Source: Microbacterium caowuchunii (lineage in GTDB: Bacteria > Actinomycetota > Actinomycetes > Actinomycetales > Microbacteriaceae). Taken from it: a stretch of DNA of 64,000 nucleotides. The stretch lies in assembly GCF_008727755.1 (NCBI RefSeq), contig NZ_CP044231.1:2232001-2296000 (forward strand). The letters are read 5' to 3'. The position numbers and the translations under genes are program-made. Positions 42,393 to 50,504 of the stretch are shown one piece after another (the first letter of the stretch is position 1; each line of letters begins with the position of its first letter). The notes under the pieces are model-generated. The model worked only from the letters and a program-made list of their open reading frames with translations. It was not told the DNA's origin and made no database searches.

Positions 42393-43115
42393 GTGCAGGA
42401 CCGCCGTACCCACCGTCAATACCCCCGCGCCTACGACGACGGGTTCCGCAGCGGCATCGCCACGGCCGTGTGCATCGCCGTGCCGGGGGTGGCACTGCTC
42501 ATCACGCTGCCGAGCGCCACCCTGCGCGAGGCCGTCGCCGATCCGGCGCTCCTGCTGAGCGTCCTGTGCGGCACCTGGGTCCTGTTCGCCCTGGTGTACC
42601 TGGTGTGGACGCACCTGCTGTTCACCCGGGCGGATGCCTCCGACCTCCGGCGCATCGCGGACATCCAGCACCATCGCCGCCCCTCTCCCGTGCAGCTCCT
42701 GCTGGGGTTCGGCTCGACCGGGACGGGTACCGTGAACGCGGCCCTGTTCGCCCTCTTCGCCGCCGTCGGCACCGCGATGGTCGGGACGGGGACCGAGCAT
42801 CCGTGGCGGCTGGCCCTGGTGCTGTGCACCGTCGCTTCCTGCTGGGCCGCGATGGTCTATTCGTTCGCGCTGCGCTACCTGCGCCTGGACGCAGCCGAGG
42901 ACGCGATCGCGTTCGACATCCGGGAGTCCCCGGGGTTCGGTGACTTCCTGTCCCTGTCCGTCATGATCTCCTCCGTCGGCGCACTGTCCGGCGGCACTCC
43001 GCGGGCTCGCACGGCGCTCACCGCGATGCGCACGCACACCCTCTTCGCCTTCGTCTTCAACGCGTTCATCGTCGCGATGACGGTCTCGCTCGTCGTCGGG
43101 CTCGTGACCGCCTGA
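42393..43115 (+). CDS. DUF1345 domain membrane protein
   Basis: 240 residues with five or six membrane helices and the DUF1345 pattern (FGSTGTGTVNAALF, AMVYSFALRYLRLDAAEDAIAFD, PGFGDFLSLSVMISS). Function unknown. It lies between metY and metX but, given the terminator before it and its own -10, a methionine role is not supported by transcription. A small CCCGCC/GGGCGGG hairpin follows before metX. Confidence 0.82.
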   Translation: MQDRRTHRQYPRAYDDGFRSGIATAVCIAVPGVALLITLPSATLREAVADPALLLSVLCGTWVLFALVYLVWTHLLFTRADASDLRRIADIQHHRRPSPVQLLLGFGSTGTGTVNAALFALFAAVGTAMVGTGTEHPWRLALVLCTVASCWAAMVYSFALRYLRLDAAEDAIAFDIRESPGFGDFLSLSVMISSVGALSGGTPRARTALTAMRTHTLFAFVFNAFIVAMTVSLVVGLVTA

Positions 43116-43180
43116 GGTCCGCGCCCCGGGCCCGCCGTAACAGGGGCGGGATCGTCACCGGGACCGGCGAGAATGGAACC

Positions 43181-44380
43181 ATGGATTGGCAGACCTCCGA
43201 GGACACCGTGCCCAGCGCGCCGGTCACGGAGGCTGATGCGCGTCTGCTCCGCGGGCGTCCGCCGGCGACCGGCGCGTGGCGTGACGGGGACCCGGACGGG
43301 GAACGCAGGTTCGCCGCATTCGGGGCGTTCCGCACCGAGGGGGGCGAGCAGCTGCCCGCCTATCGCCTCGCCTACGAGACCTGGGGCACGCTGAACGACC
43401 GCCGCGACAACGCGGTGCTGATCCTGCATGCCCTCACCGGGGACAGTCACGTCCGCGGCCCCGCCGGCTCCGGGCACGCCACCGCCGGGTGGTGGGAGGA
43501 CATCGTCGGCCCCGGTGCCGCTATCGACACCGACCGCTGGTTCGTCGTGGCGCCCAACATGCTCGGCGGCTGCCAGGGTTCCACCGGTCCCGCCAGCATC
43601 GCTCCCGACGGGTACGAATGGGCGGCGCGCTTCCCCTACCTCACGGTCCGCGACCAGGTCCAGGCGCAGGTCGCGCTCGCGGACGCCCTCGGCATCACGC
43701 AGTGGGGCGCGGTCATCGGCGGGTCGATGGGCGGGATGCACGCGCTGGAGTGGGGCATCATGCATCCCGATCGCGTCGCACGCCTGGGTGTACTGGCCGC
43801 TCCCCCGGTCACCACCGCCGACCAGGTCGCGCTGAACTCCGTGCAGACCGAGGCGATCCGGATGGATCCGCGTTTCGTCGGCGGGGAGTACTACGACGCG
43901 CAGGCCGGAGACGGCCCGCACCGCGGCCTCGCCCTGGCCCGACGGATGGCGCTGCTGAACTACCGCAGCCCCACGGAGCTCAATCAGAGGTTCCAGCGCT
44001 CCTGGCAGTCCGGGGTGAGTCCGCTCGGCCACGGCGGCCGGTTCGCGGTGGAGTCCTACCTCGACTTCCACGGCAACAAGTTCACGCGCCGCTTCGACGC
44101 GAACAGCTACATCACCCTCGTCGAGGCGATGAACTCGCACGACGTCGGACGCGACCGCGGCGGCATCGAGGACGCTCTGGCACGCGTGACGGCCGCGACC
44201 CTCGTGCTCGGGATCGACAGCGACCGCCTCTTCCCCGTGGAGGGCCAGCACCGGATCGCCGCCGGCATCCGGAACACGATCGACGACACGGTCGTGATCA
44301 CCAGCGACTTCGGCCACGACGGGTTCCTCATCGAGACGGATGCGGTGAGCCGCCAGCTGCGGCGACTCCTCGCGGTCTGA
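43181..44380 (+). CDS. metX: Homoserine O-acetyltransferase
   Basis: 399 residues of the alpha/beta-hydrolase fold: nucleophile Ser in GGSMGGMHALEW (about residue 180), catalytic Asp in GIDSDRLFP (about 344) and His in DFGHDGFLIETD (about 378). Converts homoserine and acetyl-CoA to O-acetylhomoserine, the first step of methionine synthesis and the substrate of MetY encoded upstream. GAGAAT lies 6 nt before the ATG, a weak leaderless -10. Convergent with the second MFS gene. Confidence 0.95.
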   Translation: MDWQTSEDTVPSAPVTEADARLLRGRPPATGAWRDGDPDGERRFAAFGAFRTEGGEQLPAYRLAYETWGTLNDRRDNAVLILHALTGDSHVRGPAGSGHATAGWWEDIVGPGAAIDTDRWFVVAPNMLGGCQGSTGPASIAPDGYEWAARFPYLTVRDQVQAQVALADALGITQWGAVIGGSMGGMHALEWGIMHPDRVARLGVLAAPPVTTADQVALNSVQTEAIRMDPRFVGGEYYDAQAGDGPHRGLALARRMALLNYRSPTELNQRFQRSWQSGVSPLGHGGRFAVESYLDFHGNKFTRRFDANSYITLVEAMNSHDVGRDRGGIEDALARVTAATLVLGIDSDRLFPVEGQHRIAAGIRNTIDDTVVITSDFGHDGFLIETDAVSRQLRRLLAV

Positions 44381-44409
44381 CCCCGACCCGGCGGGCGCAC
44401 AGGGTGCGG

Positions 44410-45657
44410 TCAGCCGGCGGGGACGTGTGCCGGGGCGAGGGCCTGGACACGCCGGCGTGAGCGGTCCTCGGCCCGGTAGCCGATCGCCGCGATCACCAGA
44501 CCGATGAGCGCAAGACCCGCTCCCACCCACGGGGGCATCGTGAACCCCCAGCCCGCCGCGATGACGAGCCCGCCGAGGAACGCCCCCAGGCTGTTGCCGA
44601 GGTTCAGCGCGGAGTGGTTCAACGCAGCCGCGATCGACTGGTTGTCCCCCGAGACGTCCATCAGACGCGCCTGGATGGCGGGACTGATCCCCGCCGAGAC
44701 GAAACCGACGAGGAACACCGACACGGCGAGCGCGACGATCCACGCGGCCGTGAGGGCGAGGACCACCAGGATCAGGGCCAGCACCCCGAGGCCCCACAGG
44801 AGGGTGCGGCGCAGGTCCACGTCGGCGAGGTGCCCGCCGACGAGGTTGCCCGCGGTCATCCCGAGGCCGATGACCACGAGGATGAGCGGCACCGCCCACT
44901 GCGGGGACCCCGCGACCTCCGTCACGATGGGAGCGACGTAGCTGTACACCGCGAAGAACCCGCCGAAGCCGACCGATCCCGTGGCGAGGGCGAACCAGAC
45001 CTGCCTTATCCGGAAGACCCCGAGCTCCGCCCTGAGCGTCCGGCCGGGCTGGCCGGGGACCCGCGGGACGAACACCGCGATGGCCGCCGTGGCGAGCGCG
45101 AAGATCAGGGCGACGATCGCGAAGGCGATCCGCCATCCGAACTGCTGACCGAGATAGGTGCCGGCAGGTACGCCCACCACGTTGGCGATCGTGAGCCCGG
45201 TGAGCACGAACGCGACACCCTTCGCCCGATTGCCGGGGCCCAGCACGTCGGCGGCGACGAGCGCGCCGATGCCGAAGTACGCCCCGTGCGGGAGGCCGGC
45301 GAGGAACCGGGACGCCGCGACGAGCTCGAACGTCGGCGCGAGGACCGTCAGGGCGTTGAACACCGTGAGGGCGAGGGCCAGCACGATCATGACGCGGTGG
45401 CGGGGGAACCGGGCCACCGAACCGGCGATCGTGGGAGCACCCACGACCACGCCCAGGGCGTACAGGCTGATCAGCCAGCCGGCCTGGGCGATGGCGTCGT
45501 CGGGGTTCGCCGCCCACTGTGCGGGCAGCAGCTCCTGCCCGATCTCGGGGAGCAACCCCATGACGGTGAATTCGGTCATACCGATGCCGAAGCTGCCGAT
45601 GGCGAGGGACAGGAGCGCCCACATCGCCGCCCCCTTCGTCCGAGTCGAAGAGGTCAC
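44410..45657 (-). CDS. MFS transporter (AraJ/DHA1-like, 12 helices)
   Basis: 415 residues with 12 predicted helices. The beginning GSFGIGMTEFTVMGLLPEIGQEL is typical of the AraJ/sugar-efflux DHA1 group, and loop 2-3 has VARFPRHRVM in place of the classical motif A. The substrate is unknown. The GTG at 45657 has TAACAT exactly 6 nt upstream, so it is probably leaderless; a later in-frame ATG is possible. Confidence 0.85.
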   Translation of the reverse strand: MTSSTRTKGAAMWALLSLAIGSFGIGMTEFTVMGLLPEIGQELLPAQWAANPDDAIAQAGWLISLYALGVVVGAPTIAGSVARFPRHRVMIVLALALTVFNALTVLAPTFELVAASRFLAGLPHGAYFGIGALVAADVLGPGNRAKGVAFVLTGLTIANVVGVPAGTYLGQQFGWRIAFAIVALIFALATAAIAVFVPRVPGQPGRTLRAELGVFRIRQVWFALATGSVGFGGFFAVYSYVAPIVTEVAGSPQWAVPLILVVIGLGMTAGNLVGGHLADVDLRRTLLWGLGVLALILVVLALTAAWIVALAVSVFLVGFVSAGISPAIQARLMDVSGDNQSIAAALNHSALNLGNSLGAFLGGLVIAAGWGFTMPPWVGAGLALIGLVIAAIGYRAEDRSRRRVQALAPAHVPAG

Positions 45658-45663
45658 CGGGCA

Positions 45664-45669
45664 ATGTTA
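45664..45669 (-). promoter_or_regulatory. -10 element (TAACAT), leaderless promoter of the second MFS gene
   Basis: Minus-strand TAACAT with a 6-nt spacer to the GTG at 45657. Confidence 0.45.
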
Positions 45670-45703
45670 GCCATCGCACGCCCGGCTGGCGAATCGTTTC
45701 GAC

Positions 45704-46018
45704 TCAGTCGTCGAGGTCGTCGCCCAGCGCTTTCTCCAGGCGGTCGACCTTGGCGTCGATCTCGCCGGTGTAACCCGGCCGGATGTCCGCCTTCAGGACG
45801 AGCGAGACCCGCGATCCGTAGGGCAGCACGGCCTCGGTCGCCGCCTTCACGACAGCGAACACCTCGTCCCACTCCCCTTCGATCTCGGTGAACATCGACG
45901 TCGTGCGGTGCGGCAGGCCGCTCTCCCGGACGACGCGCACGGCCGCGGCGACCGCGTCGTGGACGGAGCCGTCGGCGCGACCGGTTCCGCTGGGGGCGAC
46001 GGAGAAGGCGATCAGCAT
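45704..46018 (-). CDS. Thiamine-binding protein (MTH1187/YkoF family, DUF77)
   Basis: 104 residues. The start LIAFSVAPSGTGRADGSVHDAVAAAVRVVRESGLPHRTTSMFTEIEGEW follows the MTH1187/YqgV family, small ferredoxin-like proteins that bind thiamine or hydroxymethylpyrimidine. GAGGA lies 4 nt before the ATG. It follows the GT87 gene by 27 nt in the same direction and is likely co-transcribed; there is no clear functional link between the two. Confidence 0.85.
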   Translation of the reverse strand: MLIAFSVAPSGTGRADGSVHDAVAAAVRVVRESGLPHRTTSMFTEIEGEWDEVFAVVKAATEAVLPYGSRVSLVLKADIRPGYTGEIDAKVDRLEKALGDDLDD

Positions 46019-46045
46019 GGGATCCTCGTTTCCTTGCGGTGGGGG

Positions 46046-47314
46046 TCAGCCGGCGGACACCGGCACCCGGGGACGGACGAGACGTCGCGGACGCACGCGG
46101 GCGAGCAGCACCACGGCCCAGACGGTGAGCACGACCAAGAGGGCGTTTCGGATGGTGATGACCACGACCGGGAACGGCTCGGCGTCCAGCAGGTCGAAGT
46201 ACGTGAGCGGGTAGATGATCTGCGTGGCCAGGGCGATGAGCAGGGCCAGGGCGGCCGGAGGCCACCACCGCCGTCGGTCGATCACGAGCCCCGCGACGAG
46301 CGGCACGATCAGCCACACCATGTACTGGGGGGAGCCGACCTTGTTCAACGCGATGAACACGGTCACGAGGGCGAGCGACAGCGGTGGGAACAGAGCCGCG
46401 AAGGATGCGCCCCGCCATGCCTTCAGTGCCCCCAGCAGGACGACGGCGAACACCGCGACCGCCAGCACCGGCGTCATGGCGGACACGAGTGCCGCCTCGA
46501 ACGGACCGGTGACCTCGAAGGTCAGCAGTTCGGTGTTGTAGAAGACGCGGGAGGGTCCGCCCAGCATGACGTCCCAGAGGTAGACGGTACTCACCGGCGA
46601 CTCGACCTGCAGTCCCCGGCCGGTCTGGTCCCCGATGAACCCGAACGCGCGCGCACCGCCGCCGGCGAGGACGACGACCCCGAGGGTCACGGCGCTGACG
46701 GCGGCCGCAGCCGCGACCACGGTGAGTCGTCGCCGGACGGCGAGGACGCCGGCGGCCAGCAGCGCCGCCGGCCACACCTTGATCCACGTCGCGACGGCCA
46801 GGATCGTCGCGCCGAGCCACGGACGCCCGACCAGCCACAGGCAGCCGAGGATCCCGAGCGCCACCGTCACCGCATCCAAGCGGTAGAGCGCGACCGGTCC
46901 GGTCAGGGCGAGGAAGGCGATCCAGAACCACGCCGCCGCCGTGCGACCGGAGGAGCGACCGCGGCCCACCAGGACGGCGAACGCGGCCGCATCCACGAGC
47001 GTCACCATGATCGCCCAGGCGGGCGTGTACGTGGTCGCCCAGCCGAAGATCCACGCGGCCAGCATCGGCAGGAGGGCGAGCTGCGGGTACACCCAGGTCT
47101 CGGTCAGCCCCACGTAGCCGACCCACGTGCGGACGGCCTCGCCCGTCGCGCCGTCCCAGCCGGTGGCGTAGCCGCCGTTCAGATAGGCGCTCGACCAGGG
47201 TTCGTAGACCCGGTAGACATCGCCCATGGGCTCGTTCGGGAAGACCCAGCCGAGCACCGAGACGACCACGTGCACGGCCACGAACGCGACCCACAGCACC
47301 GCCCGTCTCGACAC
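46046..47314 (-). CDS. GT87-type polytopic glycosyltransferase (DUF2029)
   Basis: 422 residues with about ten membrane helices. The extracytoplasmic loop after helix 1 (PNEPMGDVYRVYEPWSS) holds the conserved Asp of GT-C enzymes, and KVWPAALLAAG is a DUF2029 hallmark. Mycobacterial relatives are polyprenyl-phosphate-mannose or arabinose-dependent glycosyltransferases; a role in decorating envelope glycolipids is inference. The GTG at 47314 has TAGGAT exactly 6 nt upstream. Confidence 0.82.
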   Translation of the reverse strand: MSRRAVLWVAFVAVHVVVSVLGWVFPNEPMGDVYRVYEPWSSAYLNGGYATGWDGATGEAVRTWVGYVGLTETWVYPQLALLPMLAAWIFGWATTYTPAWAIMVTLVDAAAFAVLVGRGRSSGRTAAAWFWIAFLALTGPVALYRLDAVTVALGILGCLWLVGRPWLGATILAVATWIKVWPAALLAAGVLAVRRRLTVVAAAAAVSAVTLGVVVLAGGGARAFGFIGDQTGRGLQVESPVSTVYLWDVMLGGPSRVFYNTELLTFEVTGPFEAALVSAMTPVLAVAVFAVVLLGALKAWRGASFAALFPPLSLALVTVFIALNKVGSPQYMVWLIVPLVAGLVIDRRRWWPPAALALLIALATQIIYPLTYFDLLDAEPFPVVVITIRNALLVVLTVWAVVLLARVRPRRLVRPRVPVSAG

Positions 47315-47320
47315 CGCTTC

Positions 47321-47326
47321 ATCCTA
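47321..47326 (-). promoter_or_regulatory. -10 element (TAGGAT), leaderless promoter of the GT87 gene
   Basis: Minus-strand TAGGAT with a 6-nt spacer to the GTG at 47314. Confidence 0.5.
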
Positions 47327-47355
47327 CGGGCGGGGCCGCCTACGGGCAGGTCCGC

Positions 47356-48225
47356 CTACTGGCAGGGCCGCGCCCGCTCCCCGGCGAGCACCTCCCCGAC
47401 CGCACGCGGAAGCGCCTGCGCGACATCGAGCGCGGTGATCGGGCCGCCCCGCTCGCCCAGCCGCGCGGCGGCGAGACGTGCGGCGGCGCCGTGCAGCCAG
47501 CTCGCCGACGCCGCGGCGTCCGCCAGAGCGGCGGGATCCGGCGTACCGCGGGCCGCGCGCCCGGCGACGATCGCACCCAGGACGCCGCCCAGGACGTCGC
47601 CGGTCCCCGCCGTCGCGAGCCAGGGCGCGTCCGTTCGCACCCGGCGGACGGCACCGGACGGGTCGGCGACGAGGGTGAGCGCGCCCTTGGCCAGTACGAC
47701 GGCCCCGAGCACCGCCGCCGTCTCCCGCGCCGCCTCCGCACGGAGTTCTTCGCCGTCGTCCGCGCCGAGCGGGGCGAGCCCGAGCGCGTCGCGCAATCGG
47801 TCCAGTTCGCGCGCGTGCGGCGTGAGGATCAGCGGCGCCGTGGCCTCCGCGGCGAGGTCGAGGGCACCGGCGTCGACGACGACCGGCACGTCGCCGGCCA
47901 GGATGGCGCGCAGCGCGGCGGCCTCTTCCGGGGTGCGGGTCGCGGCATCCGTCCCGGAGCCGATCACCCAGGCCTGCACGCGCCCGGGGGCGGCGACCGT
48001 CTCGGGCCTCCGGGCGAGGACCAGCCCCGTGGCACGCTCCGGCCCCAGATAGCGCACCATGCCGGTCCCGGTGCGCCACGCCGCCTCCACCCCGAGCACC
48101 GCCGCACCCGGGTACTCCCGCGATCCGGTACGCATCCCGACCACTCCGCGGGAATACTTGTCGTCGTGCGCCGTTGGCGCATGCAGGGACCGGCGCGTGC
48201 GCTCCGCATCCCATTCCGCCGTCAT
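47356..48225 (-). CDS. nnrD: ADP-dependent NAD(P)H-hydrate dehydratase
   Basis: 289 residues of the ribokinase-like YjeF C-terminal domain: DKYSRGVVG, GAAVLGVEAAWRTGTGMVRY, LTPHARELDRL and the anion-hole motif TAGTGDVLGGVLGAI. It repairs hydrated NAD(P)H using ADP. The epimerase half (YjeF_N) is not fused and not in this window. TAGGGT lies exactly 6 nt before the ATG. Divergent from the old yellow enzyme gene with only 33 bases between start codons. Confidence 0.92.
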   Translation of the reverse strand: MTAEWDAERTRRSLHAPTAHDDKYSRGVVGMRTGSREYPGAAVLGVEAAWRTGTGMVRYLGPERATGLVLARRPETVAAPGRVQAWVIGSGTDAATRTPEEAAALRAILAGDVPVVVDAGALDLAAEATAPLILTPHARELDRLRDALGLAPLGADDGEELRAEAARETAAVLGAVVLAKGALTLVADPSGAVRRVRTDAPWLATAGTGDVLGGVLGAIVAGRAARGTPDPAALADAAASASWLHGAAARLAAARLGERGGPITALDVAQALPRAVGEVLAGERARPCQ

Positions 48226-48231
48226 GGCGAC

Positions 48232-48237
48232 ACCCTA
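48232..48237 (-). promoter_or_regulatory. -10 element (TAGGGT), leaderless promoter of nnrD
   Basis: Minus-strand TAGGGT with a 6-nt spacer to the ATG at 48225, inside the 33-base divergent gap shared with the old yellow enzyme gene. Confidence 0.5.
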
Positions 48238-48258
48238 TCCCCCGCACTCAGGAGCCCC

Positions 48259-49323
48259 GTGGCCGTTCTGTTCTCCCCGCTCACCATCCGTACCGCAGCG
48301 ATGCGCAACCGTCTCTGGGTCGCCCCCATGTGCCAGTACAGCGCCCAGGAGGGGATGCCCGGCGAGTGGCATCACGTGCACCTGGCGCAGTTCGCCTCGG
48401 GCGGGGCGGGGCTCGTGATGGCCGAGGCCACCGCGGTCAGCCCCGAGGGGCGGATCTCCCCGCAGGACACGGGCATCTGGGATGACGCGCAGCGCGATGC
48501 CTGGGCGCCCATCGCGGCCGCCATCCGGGTGCGCGGCGCGGAGGCCGGCATCCAGCTCGCGCACGCCGGCCGGAAGGCCTCCACCTGGTCACCGTTCTCC
48601 GGCCACCGCGGCAGCGTGCCGATCGAGGAAGGCGGATGGGAGACCCTCGCCCCCTCCGCGATCGCCTACGACGGGTTCGCGGCACCCCGGGAGATGGACC
48701 ACGACGACATCGACGCCGTGGTGCGCGACTTCGCCGCAGCCGCCCGCCGTGCCGTCCAGGCCGGCTTCGGCGTCCTGGAGGTGCACGCGGCGCACGGCTA
48801 CCTGCTGCACCAGTTCCTGTCCCCGCTGTCCAACCGGCGTTCCGACGAGTACGGCGGCCCGTTGTCGGGTCGCGCGCGACTGCTGCTGCGGGTCGTCGAG
48901 GCCGTCCGCGACGAAGCACCGGATGCGGCGCTGTTCGTCCGCTTCTCGGCGTCGGACTGGGCCGACGGCGGCTGGGACGTCGAGGACACCGTGCAGGTGG
49001 CGACGTGGGCGGCGGAGCGCGGCGCGGACCTGTTCGACATCTCCTCGGGCGGACTGGTCGAGCACCAGAGCATCACCCTCGGGCCGGGCTACCAGGTGCC
49101 CTTCGCCCGGCGCGTCCGCGACGCGGGGCTGCCGGTGAGCGCGGTGGGCCTGATCGACACCGGCACGCACGCCGAGCAAGTCCTGGTCGACGGGGACGCG
49201 GATGCGGTCATGTCCGGCCGCGAGTGGCTGCGCGACCCGCACTTCGCGCTGCGCGCGGCCGGGGAGCTGGGTGTCTCGGACGCCCCGTGGCCGCCGCAGT
49301 ACGCCCGCGCGCGGCGACGCTGA
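48259..49323 (+). CDS. NADH:flavin oxidoreductase, old yellow enzyme family (YqjM-like)
   Basis: 354-residue FMN-dependent TIM barrel reducing activated C=C bonds. The start VLFSPLTIRTAAMRNRLWVAPMCQYSA includes Cys25, equivalent to the redox-tuning Cys26 of YqjM, and QLAHAGRKAS and VHAAHGYLLHQFLSPLSNRR mark the thermophilic-like OYE class. The GTG at 48259 has AGGAG 4 nt upstream. A co-regulated pair with the divergent nnrD is possible, since both act on nicotinamide cofactors. Confidence 0.92.
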   Translation: MAVLFSPLTIRTAAMRNRLWVAPMCQYSAQEGMPGEWHHVHLAQFASGGAGLVMAEATAVSPEGRISPQDTGIWDDAQRDAWAPIAAAIRVRGAEAGIQLAHAGRKASTWSPFSGHRGSVPIEEGGWETLAPSAIAYDGFAAPREMDHDDIDAVVRDFAAAARRAVQAGFGVLEVHAAHGYLLHQFLSPLSNRRSDEYGGPLSGRARLLLRVVEAVRDEAPDAALFVRFSASDWADGGWDVEDTVQVATWAAERGADLFDISSGGLVEHQSITLGPGYQVPFARRVRDAGLPVSAVGLIDTGTHAEQVLVDGDADAVMSGREWLRDPHFALRAAGELGVSDAPWPPQYARARRR

Positions 49324-49343
49324 GACCCGGACTCTTCTACCCG

Positions 49344-49405
49344 GTCGACTCGCCAGAATAGGCGGATGCGGTGCGCGCGGCATCCGCGGATATTGGCGAG
49401 TCGAC
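49344..49405. repeat. Two-armed intergenic palindrome
   Basis: The outer arm GTCGACTCGCCA (49344-49355) pairs perfectly with 49394-49405 (12 bp); a 6x6 internal loop follows; the inner arm GCGGATGC (49362-49369) pairs with 49380-49387 (8 bp) around a 10-nt loop. It lies just after the old yellow enzyme gene and before a second, ordinary terminator hairpin. Same architecture as the palindrome at 12508-12580 but unrelated sequence. Confidence 0.75.
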
Positions 49406-49415
49406 GCAAGAGGCC

Positions 49416-49443
49416 CCCGCCGCCCCGGGTGCGGGGCGGCGGG
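49416..49443. terminator. Terminator hairpin between convergent genes
   Basis: CCCGCCGCCCC (49416-49426) pairs with GGGGCGGCGGG (49433-49443), an 11-bp perfect stem with a 6-nt loop, directly beyond the 3' end of the hemolysin-family gene on the minus strand. Confidence 0.75.
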
Positions 49444-49451
49444 TGACGCGG

Positions 49452-50504
49452 TCACCGGGCGCGGCGGGTGGCGTCCTGGACCTCGCCGATGAGCTCCTCG
49501 ATGATGTCCTCGAGGAACAGGACGGCGGTCGTGTTCCCTTGATCGTCACGCACCTGCGCCAGGTGGCGGCCGGCGCGCCGCATCAGGGCCAGAGCGTCCT
49601 CGAGGTCGGTCGTCTCCAGCAGCGGCACCATCCGGTGGATCCGCTTCGCCGGGATGGGCCGCTCGACGTGCGCGTCCGCGGAGGTCTCCGCGACCCGCAG
49701 CACGTCCTTCAGGTGCACGTACCCGACCGGGACGCCCGCGTCGTCCACGATCACGTAGCGCGAGAAGCCGTGCTTGGCCACGGCCCGCTCGATCTCGGAT
49801 GCGGTGGTCGCCTCCGGCAGGGTGACCAGCGCGCTCAGCGGCACCGCCGCATCCTTCGCCTTCTTGTCGGTGAACTCCACCACCGCGCTGACCGTGCCCG
49901 CGGCGTCGTCCAGCACGCCCTCGATGCGCGACTGGTTGACGATCGTGGCGACCTCGTCGAGCGTGAAGGTCGAGGCGGCCTCGTCCTTCGGCTCGACCCG
50001 GAACAGCCGGACGACGTGGTTGGCGATCCAGTTGAGCGTGACGATGACCGGGCGGAACACCTTCGAGACCCACACCAACGGCGGGGCCAGCATGAGCACG
50101 GCCCGGTCGGGCAGGGAGAAGGCGAGGTTCTTGGGCACCATCTCGCCGAACACCACGTGCAGGTACGACACCAGCACGAGCGCGATCACGAAGGCGACCG
50201 CGTCGACGGCGGCGACCGGCCATCCGGTCAGTTCCAGCGGCGCCGCCAGCAGGTGGTGGATCGCCGGTTCGGACACGTTGAGGATCAGCAGCGAGCAGAT
50301 CGTGATCCCGAGCTGACACGTCGCCAGCATCAGGGTCGCGTGCTCCATGGCCCACAGCGCCGTCTTGGCGGACCGCGAGCCCTTCTCCGCGAGAGGCTCG
50401 ATCTGCGATCGGCGCGCGGAGATGACCGCGAACTCCGCCCCCACGAAGAAGGCGTTGAACACGAGCAGGACGACGAGCCAGGCGATTCCCGCCCAATCGT
50501 TCAT
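49452..50504 (-). CDS. Hemolysin-family/CNNM protein with CBS domains (second of pair)
   Basis: 350 residues: an N-terminal CNNM/DUF21 membrane domain with about four helices (FVGAEFAVISARRSQIEPLAEKGSRSA, VFGEMVPKNLAFSLP) and a cytoplasmic pair of CBS domains. It lacks the C-terminal CorC_HlyC domain present in its neighbour. The family is linked to Mg2+/Co2+ transport rather than haemolysis. The ATG overlaps the stop of the upstream paralogue (ATGA), so the two are co-translated and may form a heteromer. Confidence 0.88.
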   Translation of the reverse strand: MNDWAGIAWLVVLLVFNAFFVGAEFAVISARRSQIEPLAEKGSRSAKTALWAMEHATLMLATCQLGITICSLLILNVSEPAIHHLLAAPLELTGWPVAAVDAVAFVIALVLVSYLHVVFGEMVPKNLAFSLPDRAVLMLAPPLVWVSKVFRPVIVTLNWIANHVVRLFRVEPKDEAASTFTLDEVATIVNQSRIEGVLDDAAGTVSAVVEFTDKKAKDAAVPLSALVTLPEATTASEIERAVAKHGFSRYVIVDDAGVPVGYVHLKDVLRVAETSADAHVERPIPAKRIHRMVPLLETTDLEDALALMRRAGRHLAQVRDDQGNTTAVLFLEDIIEELIGEVQDATRRAR

